Origin: Pseudonocardia xinjiangensis
GTDB lineage: Bacteria > Actinomycetota > Actinomycetes > Mycobacteriales > Pseudonocardiaceae
Length of the DNA stretch: 51,994 bases
NCBI RefSeq assembly: GCF_012911925.1
Contig: NZ_JAAXKY010000035.1
Location: forward strand, 1-51,994
Reading direction: 5' to 3'
This document shows, piece by piece, positions 17,424-24,815 of this stretch. Both the position numbers and the translations under genes were made by a program. The notes beneath the pieces are model-generated. The model did no database searches. It was given only the letters and a program-made list of their open reading frames with translations, and had not been told where the DNA came from. Numbering within the stretch: the stretch's first letter is position 1; every line of letters begins with the position of its first letter.

Positions 17424-17758
17424 CCGACTCGCCGACCGGCCCGCCGAGCGGGGTGACCGCCACGGTCCGGATCAAGCTGCCCGCCCATCTGCGCAAGCTG
17501 GCCCAGATCGGCGGCGAGATCACCGTCGACGTCACCGGGCCCGCCACCCAGCGCACGGTGCTGGACGCACTGGAGCGCAGCTACCCCGTCCTGCGCGGCA
17601 CGATCCGCGATCACGGCACGCTGCGCCGCCGAGCGTTCGTGCGGTACTTCGCCTGCGAGCAGGACCTGTCCCACGCCTCGCCCGACGACCCGCTGCCGGA
17701 ACCGGTGACGAGAGGCGCCGAGCCGCTGCTGATCGTCGGCGCGATGGCGGGTGGCTGA
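17420..17758 (+). CDS. MoaD/ThiS-like ubiquitin-fold protein
   Basis: 112 residues with a beta-grasp pattern: [61 protein letters not shown]. It ends in the Gly-Gly that MoaD and ThiS proteins need for adenylation and thiocarboxylation or conjugation. No moa, thi or E1-like gene is adjacent; the partner is the BNR propeller protein, whose stop codon overlaps this start. It may be a sulfur carrier or a ubiquitin-like modifier rather than molybdopterin synthase small subunit, and the longer central region ([17 protein letters not shown]) is unlike canonical MoaD. Confidence 0.82.
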   Translation: MTDSPTGPPSGVTATVRIKLPAHLRKLAQIGGEITVDVTGPATQRTVLDALERSYPVLRGTIRDHGTLRRRAFVRYFACEQDLSHASPDDPLPEPVTRGAEPLLIVGAMAGG

Positions 17759-17770
17759 GCCCGCCCCCGG

Positions 17771-18391
17771 TCATTCGAAGCGGGACGGGTCGCCGGCGCC
17801 CCGGCGCACGATCTCCGGTTCGGGGCCGGAGTAGTCCACCACCGTCGTCGGCTCGGTGCCGCAGTCGCCCGAGTCGAGCACGGCGTCCAGCGCGTTGTCG
17901 AGCCGCTCCTTGATCTCCCAGCCCTGGGTGAGCGGTTCGGGCTCGTCGGGCAGCAGGAGGGTGGACGACAGCAGCGGCTCCCCCAGCTCGGCGAGCAACG
18001 CCTGCGCCACGACGTGCTGGGGGATCCGCACCCCGACGGTCTTCTTCTTCGCGTGCAGCAACCTGCGCGGCACCTCCTTGGTGGCCGGCAGGATGAAGGT
18101 GTAGCTGCCCGGGGTGGCCGCCTTGATCGTGCGGAACACGGTGTTGGAGACCTGCACGAACTGTCCGAGCTGAGCGAAGTCGCGGCACACGAGCGTGAAG
18201 TGGTGCCTGTCGTCGAGGTGGCGGATCTCCCTGATCCGCTCCAGCCCCTCCCGGTCCCCGATCTGGCAGCCCAGCGCGAAGCAGGAGTCGGTGGGATAGG
18301 CGATCAGCCCGCCTGCGCGGACGATCTCGACGACCTGGCCGATCGCGCGTCGCTGGGGATCAACCGGGTGCACATCGAAGTACCGCGCCAT
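17771..18391 (-). CDS. yciO: YciO/YrdC/Sua5-family protein
   Basis: 206 residues. The YrdC fold is indicated by GGLIAYPTDSCFALGCQIG, HHFTLVCRDFAQLGQFV, SYTFILPATKEVPRRLL, TVGVRIPQH and PTTVVDYSG. The pattern FTLVCRD...YTFILPATKEVPRRLL matches E. coli YciO more closely than TsaC/Sua5, which carries KxRP and S-x-N signatures here absent or altered. TsaC makes threonylcarbamoyl-AMP for tRNA modification; YciO is a paralogue whose physiological role is less clear, so I do not call this the t6A enzyme. Convergent with the MoaD-like gene. Confidence 0.85.
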   Translation of the reverse strand: MARYFDVHPVDPQRRAIGQVVEIVRAGGLIAYPTDSCFALGCQIGDREGLERIREIRHLDDRHHFTLVCRDFAQLGQFVQVSNTVFRTIKAATPGSYTFILPATKEVPRRLLHAKKKTVGVRIPQHVVAQALLAELGEPLLSSTLLLPDEPEPLTQGWEIKERLDNALDAVLDSGDCGTEPTTVVDYSGPEPEIVRRGAGDPSRFE

Positions 18392-18632
18392 GGCCAGAGC
18401 TTAGGAGTTCCACGGAGTCGCGCAGCGCCGCGACGCGGCCGGGGCCGACCGGGTGTCACTCCACGGGCCGGCCGACCTGCTGTCGCGGCGATCACCCGAC
18501 CGGGCGACATCGCCAGCTTGCACCCCAGGAAATCTCTACTTATGATTGCAGTTATCCAGAGCGCCTGCCGAGCACCTCGGAGGTCGCTCCGGTGCATCGC
18601 CCGATGTCCGTCACGAGAGGAGCAGATCTGCG

Positions 18633-19073
18633 ATGCTCATGCGTACCGACCCCTTCCGCGATCTCGACCGCCTCACCCAGCAGGTCTTCGGCAACGTCAC
18701 CGGCACCTGGAGCCGCCCCACGGCCATGCCGATGGACGCCTACCGCGTCGGCGACGAGTTCGTGGTCGCCTTCGACCTGCCCGGCGTGTCCCCCGACGCC
18801 ATCGACCTGGACGTCGAGCGCAATGTCCTCACGGTCCGTGCCGAACGCCGGCCGAGCGTTCCCGGCGACGACGTCCAGATGCAGGTGGCCGAGCGCCCAC
18901 TGGGCGCCTTCTCCCGCCAGCTCTTCCTCGGGGACGGGCTCGACACCGAGCACATCCACGCGAGCTACGAGGCGGGCGTGCTGACCCTGCGCATCCCCGT
19001 GGCCGAGCGGGCCAAGCCACGCAAGATCGCGGTCACCGGCGCCGACGAGCAGCCGAAGCAGATCGACGCCTGA
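18633..19073 (+). CDS. Small heat-shock protein, Hsp20/alpha-crystallin family
   Basis: 146 residues. An ATP-independent holdase chaperone in the cytoplasm. Evidence: N-terminal [14 protein letters not shown], alpha-crystallin domain from about residue 38 ([19 protein letters not shown]), the [11 protein letters not shown] strand with the usual A/G-x-L motif, and ending [12 protein letters not shown] at 18633 is preceded by GAGAGGAG. No HspR (HAIR) or CIRCE element is visible in the 240 bases upstream. The gene is followed by a very strong hairpin terminator. Confidence 0.93.
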   Translation: MLMRTDPFRDLDRLTQQVFGNVTGTWSRPTAMPMDAYRVGDEFVVAFDLPGVSPDAIDLDVERNVLTVRAERRPSVPGDDVQMQVAERPLGAFSRQLFLGDGLDTEHIHASYEAGVLTLRIPVAERAKPRKIAVTGADEQPKQIDA

Positions 19074-19159
19074 GCACCTGAACGAGCTGACCCGCCGTAC
19101 GGAGGAGGTGGTCGATCGAGCGCCGCGAGAGATCCCCAGTGGACAGAGACACCCCGTGG

Positions 19160-19196
19160 ACGGTGCCCCGCCGGCTCGCTTCCGGCGGGGCACCGT
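19160..19196. terminator. Perfect 15-bp hairpin terminator between convergent genes
   Basis: ACGGTGCCCCGCCGG (19160-19174) and its exact complement (19182-19196) surround a 7-base loop CTCGCTT. It lies 86 bases after the hsp20 stop and 24 bases beyond the lacI-type stop on the other strand, so it can serve both. A T-run is absent, as is usual in high-GC actinobacteria. Confidence 0.8.
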
Positions 19197-19220
19197 GGCG
19201 TTCTCGTCAGTGCGGCCTCG

Positions 19221-20249
19221 TCAGTGCTGCGGCGGTCCGGTGCTCGCCCGGAGCACGAGGGAGGTCGAGAGCTCCACCCGCACGGCGTCGACCGGTTCCC
19301 TCCTGCGCAGCCGGAGAAGCAGGCGGACGGCCTCCGCCGCCATCTCCCGCACCGGCTGGTGCACGGTGGTGAGGCCGGGAGCCAGCCACTGCGCCTCGGG
19401 CAGGTCGTCGAACCCGACCACGCTCAGGTCTTCCGGGATCCGCAGCCCCTTCGCCGCCGCCGCCTCGTACACCCCACTGGCCATCCGGTCGGAGCAGGCG
19501 AAGATCGCCGTCGGCGGCTCCCGCAGCGCCAGCAGCGCGTCGGCCTGAGCCCGGCCGCCCGCCCGGGTCCAGTCCGCATGGCGCACCCACGACGCCCGCG
19601 CCCGGACACCTGCCGCCGTGAGCGCGGAGCGGTAGCCGTCGAGCCGGGCCCGGCTGTTGAGCTGGTCGGGCCGCCCGCCGATGGCCCCGATGCGCTCGTG
19701 CCCGAGCGCCAGCAGGTGCTCGACCGCGGACCGGCCGCCGGCCCAGTTCGTGGTGCCGACGGTCGGTAGCTGTTGCGCGGGCTCGACGCCGGGGTCGAGG
19801 ACCACGAGCGTCATCCCTTCCACCGCCGACCGGTCCCGCTGCGCGGGGGTCGGGTCGACCAGCGCGAGCACGGCCCCGGTCGAGCCCCGCGCGAGCAACC
19901 GCTCCACCCAGTCCCGCCCGGACGGACCGCGCGCCGACATCACGACGACGTCGCACCCCGCCTCCGCCGCCGCCCGGTCGACGCCGCCGAGCACGCGGGT
20001 GGCCCATGACCCCTCGACCCCGTCCATGACCAGCCCGAGCAGGTCCGGCGGCGGGGCCGGCTCCGCGCCCGCGGCGTCCGGGACCGGGAGGACGGCGCGG
20101 CGCCGCTCGTAGCCCGCGGCCGCCAGCAGGTCCAGCACCCGCGCCCTGGTCCCGGGCGAGACGTCGCTACGGCCGTTGAGCACCTTGGACACCGTGGGCA
20201 CGGTGACACCTGCGACCGCCGCGATCTGCGCGAGCGTGGTTCGCGTCAT
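19221..20249 (-). CDS. LacI-family transcriptional regulator
   Basis: 342 residues. The helix-turn-helix is at residues 5-24 (TLAQIAAVAGVTVPTVSKVL) followed by the hinge helix (VLDLLAAAGYERRR), then a periplasmic-binding-protein-like effector domain from about residue 70 (LLGLVMDGVEG, IGAIGGRPDQLNSRARLDGY, AIFACSDRMASGVYEAA, LSVVGFDDLPEAQWLAPGLT). It is divergent from the thuA-like operon and a LacI-type palindrome lies 24 bases before its start, so it probably represses itself and that operon until a sugar or sugar derivative binds. The ligand is unknown. Confidence 0.93.
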   Translation of the reverse strand: MTRTTLAQIAAVAGVTVPTVSKVLNGRSDVSPGTRARVLDLLAAAGYERRRAVLPVPDAAGAEPAPPPDLLGLVMDGVEGSWATRVLGGVDRAAAEAGCDVVVMSARGPSGRDWVERLLARGSTGAVLALVDPTPAQRDRSAVEGMTLVVLDPGVEPAQQLPTVGTTNWAGGRSAVEHLLALGHERIGAIGGRPDQLNSRARLDGYRSALTAAGVRARASWVRHADWTRAGGRAQADALLALREPPTAIFACSDRMASGVYEAAAAKGLRIPEDLSVVGFDDLPEAQWLAPGLTTVHQPVREMAAEAVRLLLRLRRREPVDAVRVELSTSLVLRASTGPPQH

Positions 20250-20272
20250 GCCGCACCGTGCCCCACTGCACG

Positions 20273-20286
20273 AAGTTGCGCAACTT
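20273..20286. promoter_or_regulatory. 14-bp perfect palindrome, candidate LacI-type operator
   Basis: AAGTTGCGCAACTT is a perfect even palindrome with the central CG typical of LacI/GalR operators. It sits between divergent lacI-type (start 20249) and thuA-like (start 20345) genes. A partial copy, AAGTTGCGAAAGT, occurs at 20360-20372 inside the first codons of the thuA-like gene, 87 bases downstream, a separation compatible with repression by looping. Confidence 0.72.
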
Positions 20287-20344
20287 TGACGACTGTTGAT
20301 GAACGGTTGACCTGCGACACGCCACTTTGTGACACTGGTGATCA

Positions 20345-21022
20345 GTGGATACCAACGCGAAGTTGCGAAAGTCGACTGCCCTCGTCGTCCGGGGTGGCTG
20401 GGAGGGCCACTGCCCCGTCGAGACGACCGACAGCTTCCTCCCGTTCCTGAAGGACTCCGGCTACGAGACGGTCACCACCGACAGCCTCGACGTCTACCTC
20501 GATGCCGACCTGCTGGCCCGCACCGACCTGATCCTCCAGTGCTGGACCATGGGGACGATCACCAAGGACCAGCTCGCCGGGCTGCGCGGCGCCGTCGAGA
20601 GCGGTACGGGCCTCGCCGGGTGGCACGGCGGGATCGCCGATGCGTTCCGCAGCTCCAGCGACTACCTGCACATGGTCGGCGGCCAGTTCGCCTGCCACCC
20701 GCGCGACTTCGTCGACCACACCCTCGACGTGGTGCCCGAGCGGGCCGACCATCCGATCGTCGCCGGGATCTCCAGCGTCACGCTGCACACCGAGCAGTAC
20801 TGGGTGCTGTCGGACAGCCGCAACGACGTCCTGGCCACCACCACCGTGCCAGCGCTGCCCGGCGACCCGTGGAGTGAGCCCGTGGTCTCCCCCGCGGTGT
20901 GGACCCGGACGTGGGGCGCGGGGCGGATCTTCGTCTGCACCGTCGGCCACAAGCAGGAGGACCTCGACGTGCCCGAGATCCGCACGGTCATCGAACGGGG
21001 GCTGACATGGGCGAGCCGCTGA
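20345..21022 (+). CDS. ThuA-domain protein (trehalose-utilisation family)
   Basis: 225 residues with a glutamine-amidotransferase-like ThuA fold: TALVVRGGWEGHCPVETTD, LDADLLARTDLILQC, GTGLAGWHGGIADAFR, QFACHPRDFVDHTLDV, FVCTVGHKQEDLDVPE. ThuA proteins occur in disaccharide and sugar-derivative catabolism; their exact chemistry varies. GTG start at 20345. The end overlaps the start of the oxidoreductase gene by 16 bases, and together they form a plus-strand operon under the divergent LacI-type regulator. Confidence 0.87.
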   Translation: MDTNAKLRKSTALVVRGGWEGHCPVETTDSFLPFLKDSGYETVTTDSLDVYLDADLLARTDLILQCWTMGTITKDQLAGLRGAVESGTGLAGWHGGIADAFRSSSDYLHMVGGQFACHPRDFVDHTLDVVPERADHPIVAGISSVTLHTEQYWVLSDSRNDVLATTTVPALPGDPWSEPVVSPAVWTRTWGAGRIFVCTVGHKQEDLDVPEIRTVIERGLTWASR

Positions 21023-22128
21023 GGATCGGCGTCGTCGGGCTCGGCAAGATCAGCGGGGCGTACCTGTCCACGCTCGGACACCTCCCCGGCGTGCAGGTCA
21101 CCGCCCTGGCCGACCTCGACCCGGCCAGGGCGGCCGTCGCCGTGCAGCACGCGCCGGGGGCCCGCGCCTGCGGCGTGGACGAACTGCTCACCGCCGACGA
21201 CGTCGACCTCGTGCTGAACCTGACGATCCCGGCGGCGCACGCCGAGGTGGCCACCACGGCGCTACGGGCGGGCAAGCACGTCTACGGGGAGAAGCCGTTC
21301 GCGCTCGACCTCGCCCAGGCCCGCGCCGTGCTGGCCGCCGCCGACGGCCTGCGCGTCGGCTGCGCACCCGACACCGTGCTCGGCACCGGCGTGCAGACCG
21401 CGCGCAAGGCCGTCGCCGACGGGCTGATCGGCGTCCCCACGGCGGCCAACGCCACCTTCACCTCGCCAGGGCACGAGTCGTGGCATCCCGACCCGGAGTT
21501 CTACTACCGGCCCGGGGGTGGCCCGCTGTTCGACATGGGGCCCTACTACCTCACGGCACTGGTCCACCTGCTCGGGCCCGTCGAGCGGGTGGTCGCGGCG
21601 GCGGGGCGCGCCCGCACCACCCGCACGATCGGCTCCGGCGCCCGCGCGGGCACCGAGTTCGCGGTCGAGGTCGACACCCACGTCTCCGGGGTGCTCGTGC
21701 ACACCGGTGGGGCCATCACCACCCTCACCACCAGCTTCGAGGTGGTGGCCTCCACCCAGCCGCGGATCGAGATCCACGGCACGGAAGGTTCGCTGTCGGT
21801 GCCGGATCCCAACCGGTTCGACGGGGACGTCGCCCTGCGCCCGCGCGGCGCCGACAGCTGGACGGTCCTGGCACCGTCCGCGGGTTACGTGGGCGCGGCG
21901 CGCGGGATCGGGGTGCTCGACCTCGCCGTGAACCACGCCGCCGGCCGGCCACACCGCGCCTCGGCCGAGGTGGCCGTGCACGTGCTGGACGTCATGGAGA
22001 CGCTGCTGGCCGCCGCGCACCAGCGCTCCGGCCTGCAGGTCTCGACCAGCTGCGAGCGACCCGCTCCGGTGCCGCTCGACGCGGCGGCCGACGGGGAGAG
22101 CGCCCGGCTGACGGATGCCCCATCCTGA
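21007..22128 (+). CDS. Gfo/Idh/MocA-family NAD(P)-dependent oxidoreductase
   Basis: 373 residues. Rossmann start IGVVGLGKISGAYLSTL, GKHVYGEKPFALDLAQA carrying the conserved EKP lysine, and the C-terminal alpha/beta domain with GGPLFDMGPYYLTALVHLLG. These enzymes oxidise or isomerise sugars and inositols. With ThuA upstream (16-base overlap) and a LacI-type regulator, the likely substrate is a disaccharide or cyclitol, but none is identifiable. The 3' end overlaps the alpha/beta hydrolase start by 14 bases. Confidence 0.91.
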   Translation: MGEPLRIGVVGLGKISGAYLSTLGHLPGVQVTALADLDPARAAVAVQHAPGARACGVDELLTADDVDLVLNLTIPAAHAEVATTALRAGKHVYGEKPFALDLAQARAVLAAADGLRVGCAPDTVLGTGVQTARKAVADGLIGVPTAANATFTSPGHESWHPDPEFYYRPGGGPLFDMGPYYLTALVHLLGPVERVVAAAGRARTTRTIGSGARAGTEFAVEVDTHVSGVLVHTGGAITTLTTSFEVVASTQPRIEIHGTEGSLSVPDPNRFDGDVALRPRGADSWTVLAPSAGYVGAARGIGVLDLAVNHAAGRPHRASAEVAVHVLDVMETLLAAAHQRSGLQVSTSCERPAPVPLDAAADGESARLTDAPS

Positions 22129-22870
22129 GGGGGTGCCCCCTGCCCCGCTCGACCCGTCGCTGACCACGCCGATCGTCGCCGTCCCCGGGCTCGGCCTGTC
22201 GGGCGCCGTCCCGGGGCGCACGCTCGACCGGCTGCCCGCGCCGTCGGCCGTCGTCGAACTGCCCGGCTACGGGCTCCCCGCCCCGCGCGGGACCGCACTG
22301 GGTTCCGACGACCTGGCGCGGCTGCTGCTCACCCGGCTCGACGAGCTCGGCGTGACCCGTGCGGTGCTGCTGGGCCACTCGGCGAGCTGCCAGATCGTCG
22401 TGCGGGCCGCCGTCCGGGACCCGCACCGGGTCGCGGCACTCGTGCTGGTCGGCCCGACCACCGACCCGAGGGCGCGGTCCTGGCCCGCCCTGGCCGGGCG
22501 CTGGCTGCGCACGGCCGCCTGGGAACGGCCGGGACAGGTGCCCCGGCTGGTACGGGACTACCGCCGCACCGGCCTGGGCGCGATGGGCCGCGGTATGGAC
22601 GCCGCCCGCCGCGACCGGATCGACCGGGGGCTCGCGCAGGTCGGCTGTCCGGTGCTCGTCGTGCGCGGCCCGCACGACCGGATCGCTCCGCAGGACTGGG
22701 TGGACGCCCTGGCCGCCACCGCGCCGCACGGCCGGGCCGGCACGCTCGCGGCGGGCGCCCACATGGTGCCGCTCACCCACCCCGGGGAGCTCGCCGCCGG
22801 GGTGGGCACGTTCCTCGGCACTGCCGCCGGGGTGGCGGAGCCTCCCGGCCGCGCCGTCCGTCGGTCCTAG
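22115..22870 (+). CDS. Alpha/beta-fold hydrolase
   Basis: 251 residues. Nucleophile elbow LLGHSASCQIVV (serine in GHSAS), acid in VVRGPHDRIAP and histidine in GAHMVPLTHP, in the standard order. No signal peptide. It is the last gene of the ThuA/oxidoreductase operon, starting 14 bases before the end of the oxidoreductase gene; its role there could be hydrolysis of an ester or lactone formed by the dehydrogenase, which is an inference. Convergent with the 2-hydroxyacid dehydrogenase gene. Confidence 0.85.
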   Translation: MPHPEGVPPAPLDPSLTTPIVAVPGLGLSGAVPGRTLDRLPAPSAVVELPGYGLPAPRGTALGSDDLARLLLTRLDELGVTRAVLLGHSASCQIVVRAAVRDPHRVAALVLVGPTTDPRARSWPALAGRWLRTAAWERPGQVPRLVRDYRRTGLGAMGRGMDAARRDRIDRGLAQVGCPVLVVRGPHDRIAPQDWVDALAATAPHGRAGTLAAGAHMVPLTHPGELAAGVGTFLGTAAGVAEPPGRAVRRS

Positions 22871-22877
22871 GTCCCGG

Positions 22878-23837
22878 TCAGGCGATCCTCCGGACTGGTG
22901 CGCCGGCCAGGAACGCGGCGATGTCCTCCACGGCCTCGCGGAAGAAGATGTCGTAGGTCCGGCGCGAGACGTAGCCGAGGTGCGGCGTGGCCAGCACGGT
23001 GGGCAGCGAGCGGAACGGGTGGTCGGCGGGCAGCGGCTCCACCGCGAACACGTCGAGACCGGCTCCGGCGATCCGGCCCGCGCGCAGCGCGTCGACCAGC
23101 GCGTCCTCGTCCACGATCGGGCCGCGGGAGGTGTTGACCAGGTAGGCCGTCCGGCGCATGCGGGCGAGCTCCGGCGCGCCGAGCAGCCCCCGCGTCCGGT
23201 CGGAGAGCACCAGGTGGATCGTGACGAAGTCGCTGACCTCGAGCAGCTCCTCCAAGCTGTCGGCGAGCCGCACCCCGGCCTCCGCAGCGGCCTCCGCCGT
23301 GAGGTTCTGGCTCCAGGCGACCACGTCGGCACCGAAGGCCTGCCCGATCTTCGCCACCTGCCGGCCGAGCCGGCCCAGACCGATGACCCCCAGCGTGCTG
23401 CCGGCGATGTCCGTGCCGACGGTCTGCTGCCACGGGCCGCCCGAGCGCAGCGCTGCGGTCTCGGCCGGCAGGGAGCGGGCCAGGCCGAGGATCAGCGCCC
23501 AGGTGAGCTCGGCGGTCGGCTCCAGGGTGCCGCCCGTGCCGCACACGACGACGCCCTGCTCGGCGGCCGCCGCCATGTCGACCGAGGCGTTGCCCGGCCC
23601 GGTGGTCACCAGCAGCCGCAGCCGGGGCAGCCGCGCCAGCACCGAGCGCGGGAACGGGGTGCGCTCCCGCATGATCACGACGATCTCGTGCTTGCCGATC
23701 GCGTCGACCAGCGCGTCCTCGCCGTCGATGTGCTCGCGGAACACGTCGACGTCGACCGCGTCGGCGACTGAGCTCCAGTCCGCCGTCCGCAGCGCGACGT
23801 CCTGGTAGTCGTCCAGCACGGCACAGCTGAGCTTCAT
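22878..23837 (-). CDS. D-isomer-specific 2-hydroxyacid dehydrogenase
   Basis: 319 residues from ATG at 23837. NAD-binding motif TLGVIGLGRLGRQVAKIG; catalytic Arg in VNTSRGPIVDE, Glu in LDVFAVEPLPADHPF and His in ATPHLGYVSRRTYD. It reduces a 2-oxoacid or oxidises a D-2-hydroxyacid; the specific substrate is not evident. GGGAGG four bases before ATG 23837 and the family-typical start MKLSCAVLDDYQD favour this start, but ATG at 23868-23870 overlaps the stop of the upstream IclR gene in ATGA and would add 11 residues. The gene is co-transcribed with that regulator. Confidence 0.9.
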   Translation of the reverse strand: MKLSCAVLDDYQDVALRTADWSSVADAVDVDVFREHIDGEDALVDAIGKHEIVVIMRERTPFPRSVLARLPRLRLLVTTGPGNASVDMAAAAEQGVVVCGTGGTLEPTAELTWALILGLARSLPAETAALRSGGPWQQTVGTDIAGSTLGVIGLGRLGRQVAKIGQAFGADVVAWSQNLTAEAAAEAGVRLADSLEELLEVSDFVTIHLVLSDRTRGLLGAPELARMRRTAYLVNTSRGPIVDEDALVDALRAGRIAGAGLDVFAVEPLPADHPFRSLPTVLATPHLGYVSRRTYDIFFREAVEDIAAFLAGAPVRRIA

Positions 23838-23866
23838 GGGTCCTCCCGGATCATTGATCAGATCAG

Positions 23867-24685
23867 TCATCGTGGCCTCGCCGCCACCGCGGGCCGGGTG
23901 CCCGCGGGGCCGAAGTCGGCGCCGAGCCGCTCGCTGATCGCCGCGGCCGCGCGCACCAGCAGCGGCGCGAACCGCTCGCGCATCGTCTCCTCGTCAGCCG
24001 TGGCCACCGACGCGGACATGCCGAGCGCGGCGATCACCCGGCCGTCGGCTCCGCGGACCGGTGCCGCCACCGACCGCAGGCCCTCCTCCAGCTCCTGCTC
24101 GACCATCGCCCACCCCTGGGCCCGCGCCGTGTCGAGCCGGCCCAGGAGCTCGCCGGGGGTGCGCACGGTCCGCGCGGTCAGCGGCAGCAGCTCGGCGCGC
24201 GAGAGGTAGTGGTCGAGCTCGGCCTGCGACAGGTCCGCGAGCAGCACATGACCCATCGCGGTGGCGTGGGCGGGCAGCCGGGTGCCGGTGGCGAGCGTGG
24301 CGCCGGGCCTGCGATGGGCCGACACGCGCGTCACGTAGACGACGTCGGTGTCGTCGAGGGTCGCCAGCGTGCACGGCTCGCGGGTGGCGGCGACCAGCTC
24401 CTCCATGGACGGCTGCGCGATCACCGGCAGGTTCAGGGAGCTCAGGTAGGCGTAGCCGAGCGCCAGCACGCGAGGCGTCAGCGCGAACAGCCTGCCCTCG
24501 CTGCGGACGTAGCCGAGGTGCTGCAGCGTGAGCAGGACCCGGCGGACGGTCGGCTTGCTCAGGCCGGTGAGCTCGGCGCACCGGCTGAGCGTGAGGCTCG
24601 GGTGGTGGTCGGAGAACGCCAGGATCACGGCCAGGCCGCGTTCGAGGGACTGGATGAACTCGCGCTGGTCCGGCTCCTTGGGCAC
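23867..24685 (-). CDS. IclR-family regulator (PcaR/PobR-like subgroup)
   Basis: 272 residues. N-terminal winged helix with FIQSLERGLAVILAF, LTLSRCAELTGLSKPTVRRV and LQHLGYVRSEGRLF; the effector domain has TLATLDDTDVVYVTRV, LPAHATAMGHVLLADL, WAMVEQELEEGLRSVAAP and AALGMSAS. The opening resembles regulators of protocatechuate and other aromatic pathways. It is divergent from the Rieske oxygenase genes and probably controls them through the palindrome at 24751-24767. Confidence 0.92.
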   Translation of the reverse strand: MPKEPDQREFIQSLERGLAVILAFSDHHPSLTLSRCAELTGLSKPTVRRVLLTLQHLGYVRSEGRLFALTPRVLALGYAYLSSLNLPVIAQPSMEELVAATREPCTLATLDDTDVVYVTRVSAHRRPGATLATGTRLPAHATAMGHVLLADLSQAELDHYLSRAELLPLTARTVRTPGELLGRLDTARAQGWAMVEQELEEGLRSVAAPVRGADGRVIAALGMSASVATADEETMRERFAPLLVRAAAAISERLGADFGPAGTRPAVAARPR

Positions 24686-24750
24686 TCGATCTCCCTTGAC
24701 ACGCGTCCCGCCGCGGGTGACATTGGCCAGTGTTCGCTAGACGTACTCCT

Positions 24751-24767
24751 CGTACGCAGAGCGTACG
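24751..24767. promoter_or_regulatory. Inverted repeat, candidate IclR operator
   Basis: CGTACGC AGA GCGTACG is a perfect 7-3-7 inverted repeat, and further GTAC half-sites lie at about 24742 and 24776. It is between the IclR-family gene (start 24685) and the oxygenase alpha gene (start 24816), where an IclR dimer would be expected to bind. Confidence 0.55.
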
Positions 24768-24815
24768 CCGCGAGTGTACGGCGGTGCGAGGAGCCGGCCA
24801 GAGGTGAGGCGCCGC

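Noticed and set aside
14714..17758. A 1014-codon plus-strand open frame
   Set aside because: Its first part is antisense to the pseudokinase and reads as Arg/Val/Gln-rich noise; only the end coincides with the true MoaD-like gene, and the BNR gene occupies another frame in between.
18392..18632. Possible CIRCE or HAIR heat-shock element before hsp20
   Set aside because: I could not find either inverted-repeat consensus in this stretch.
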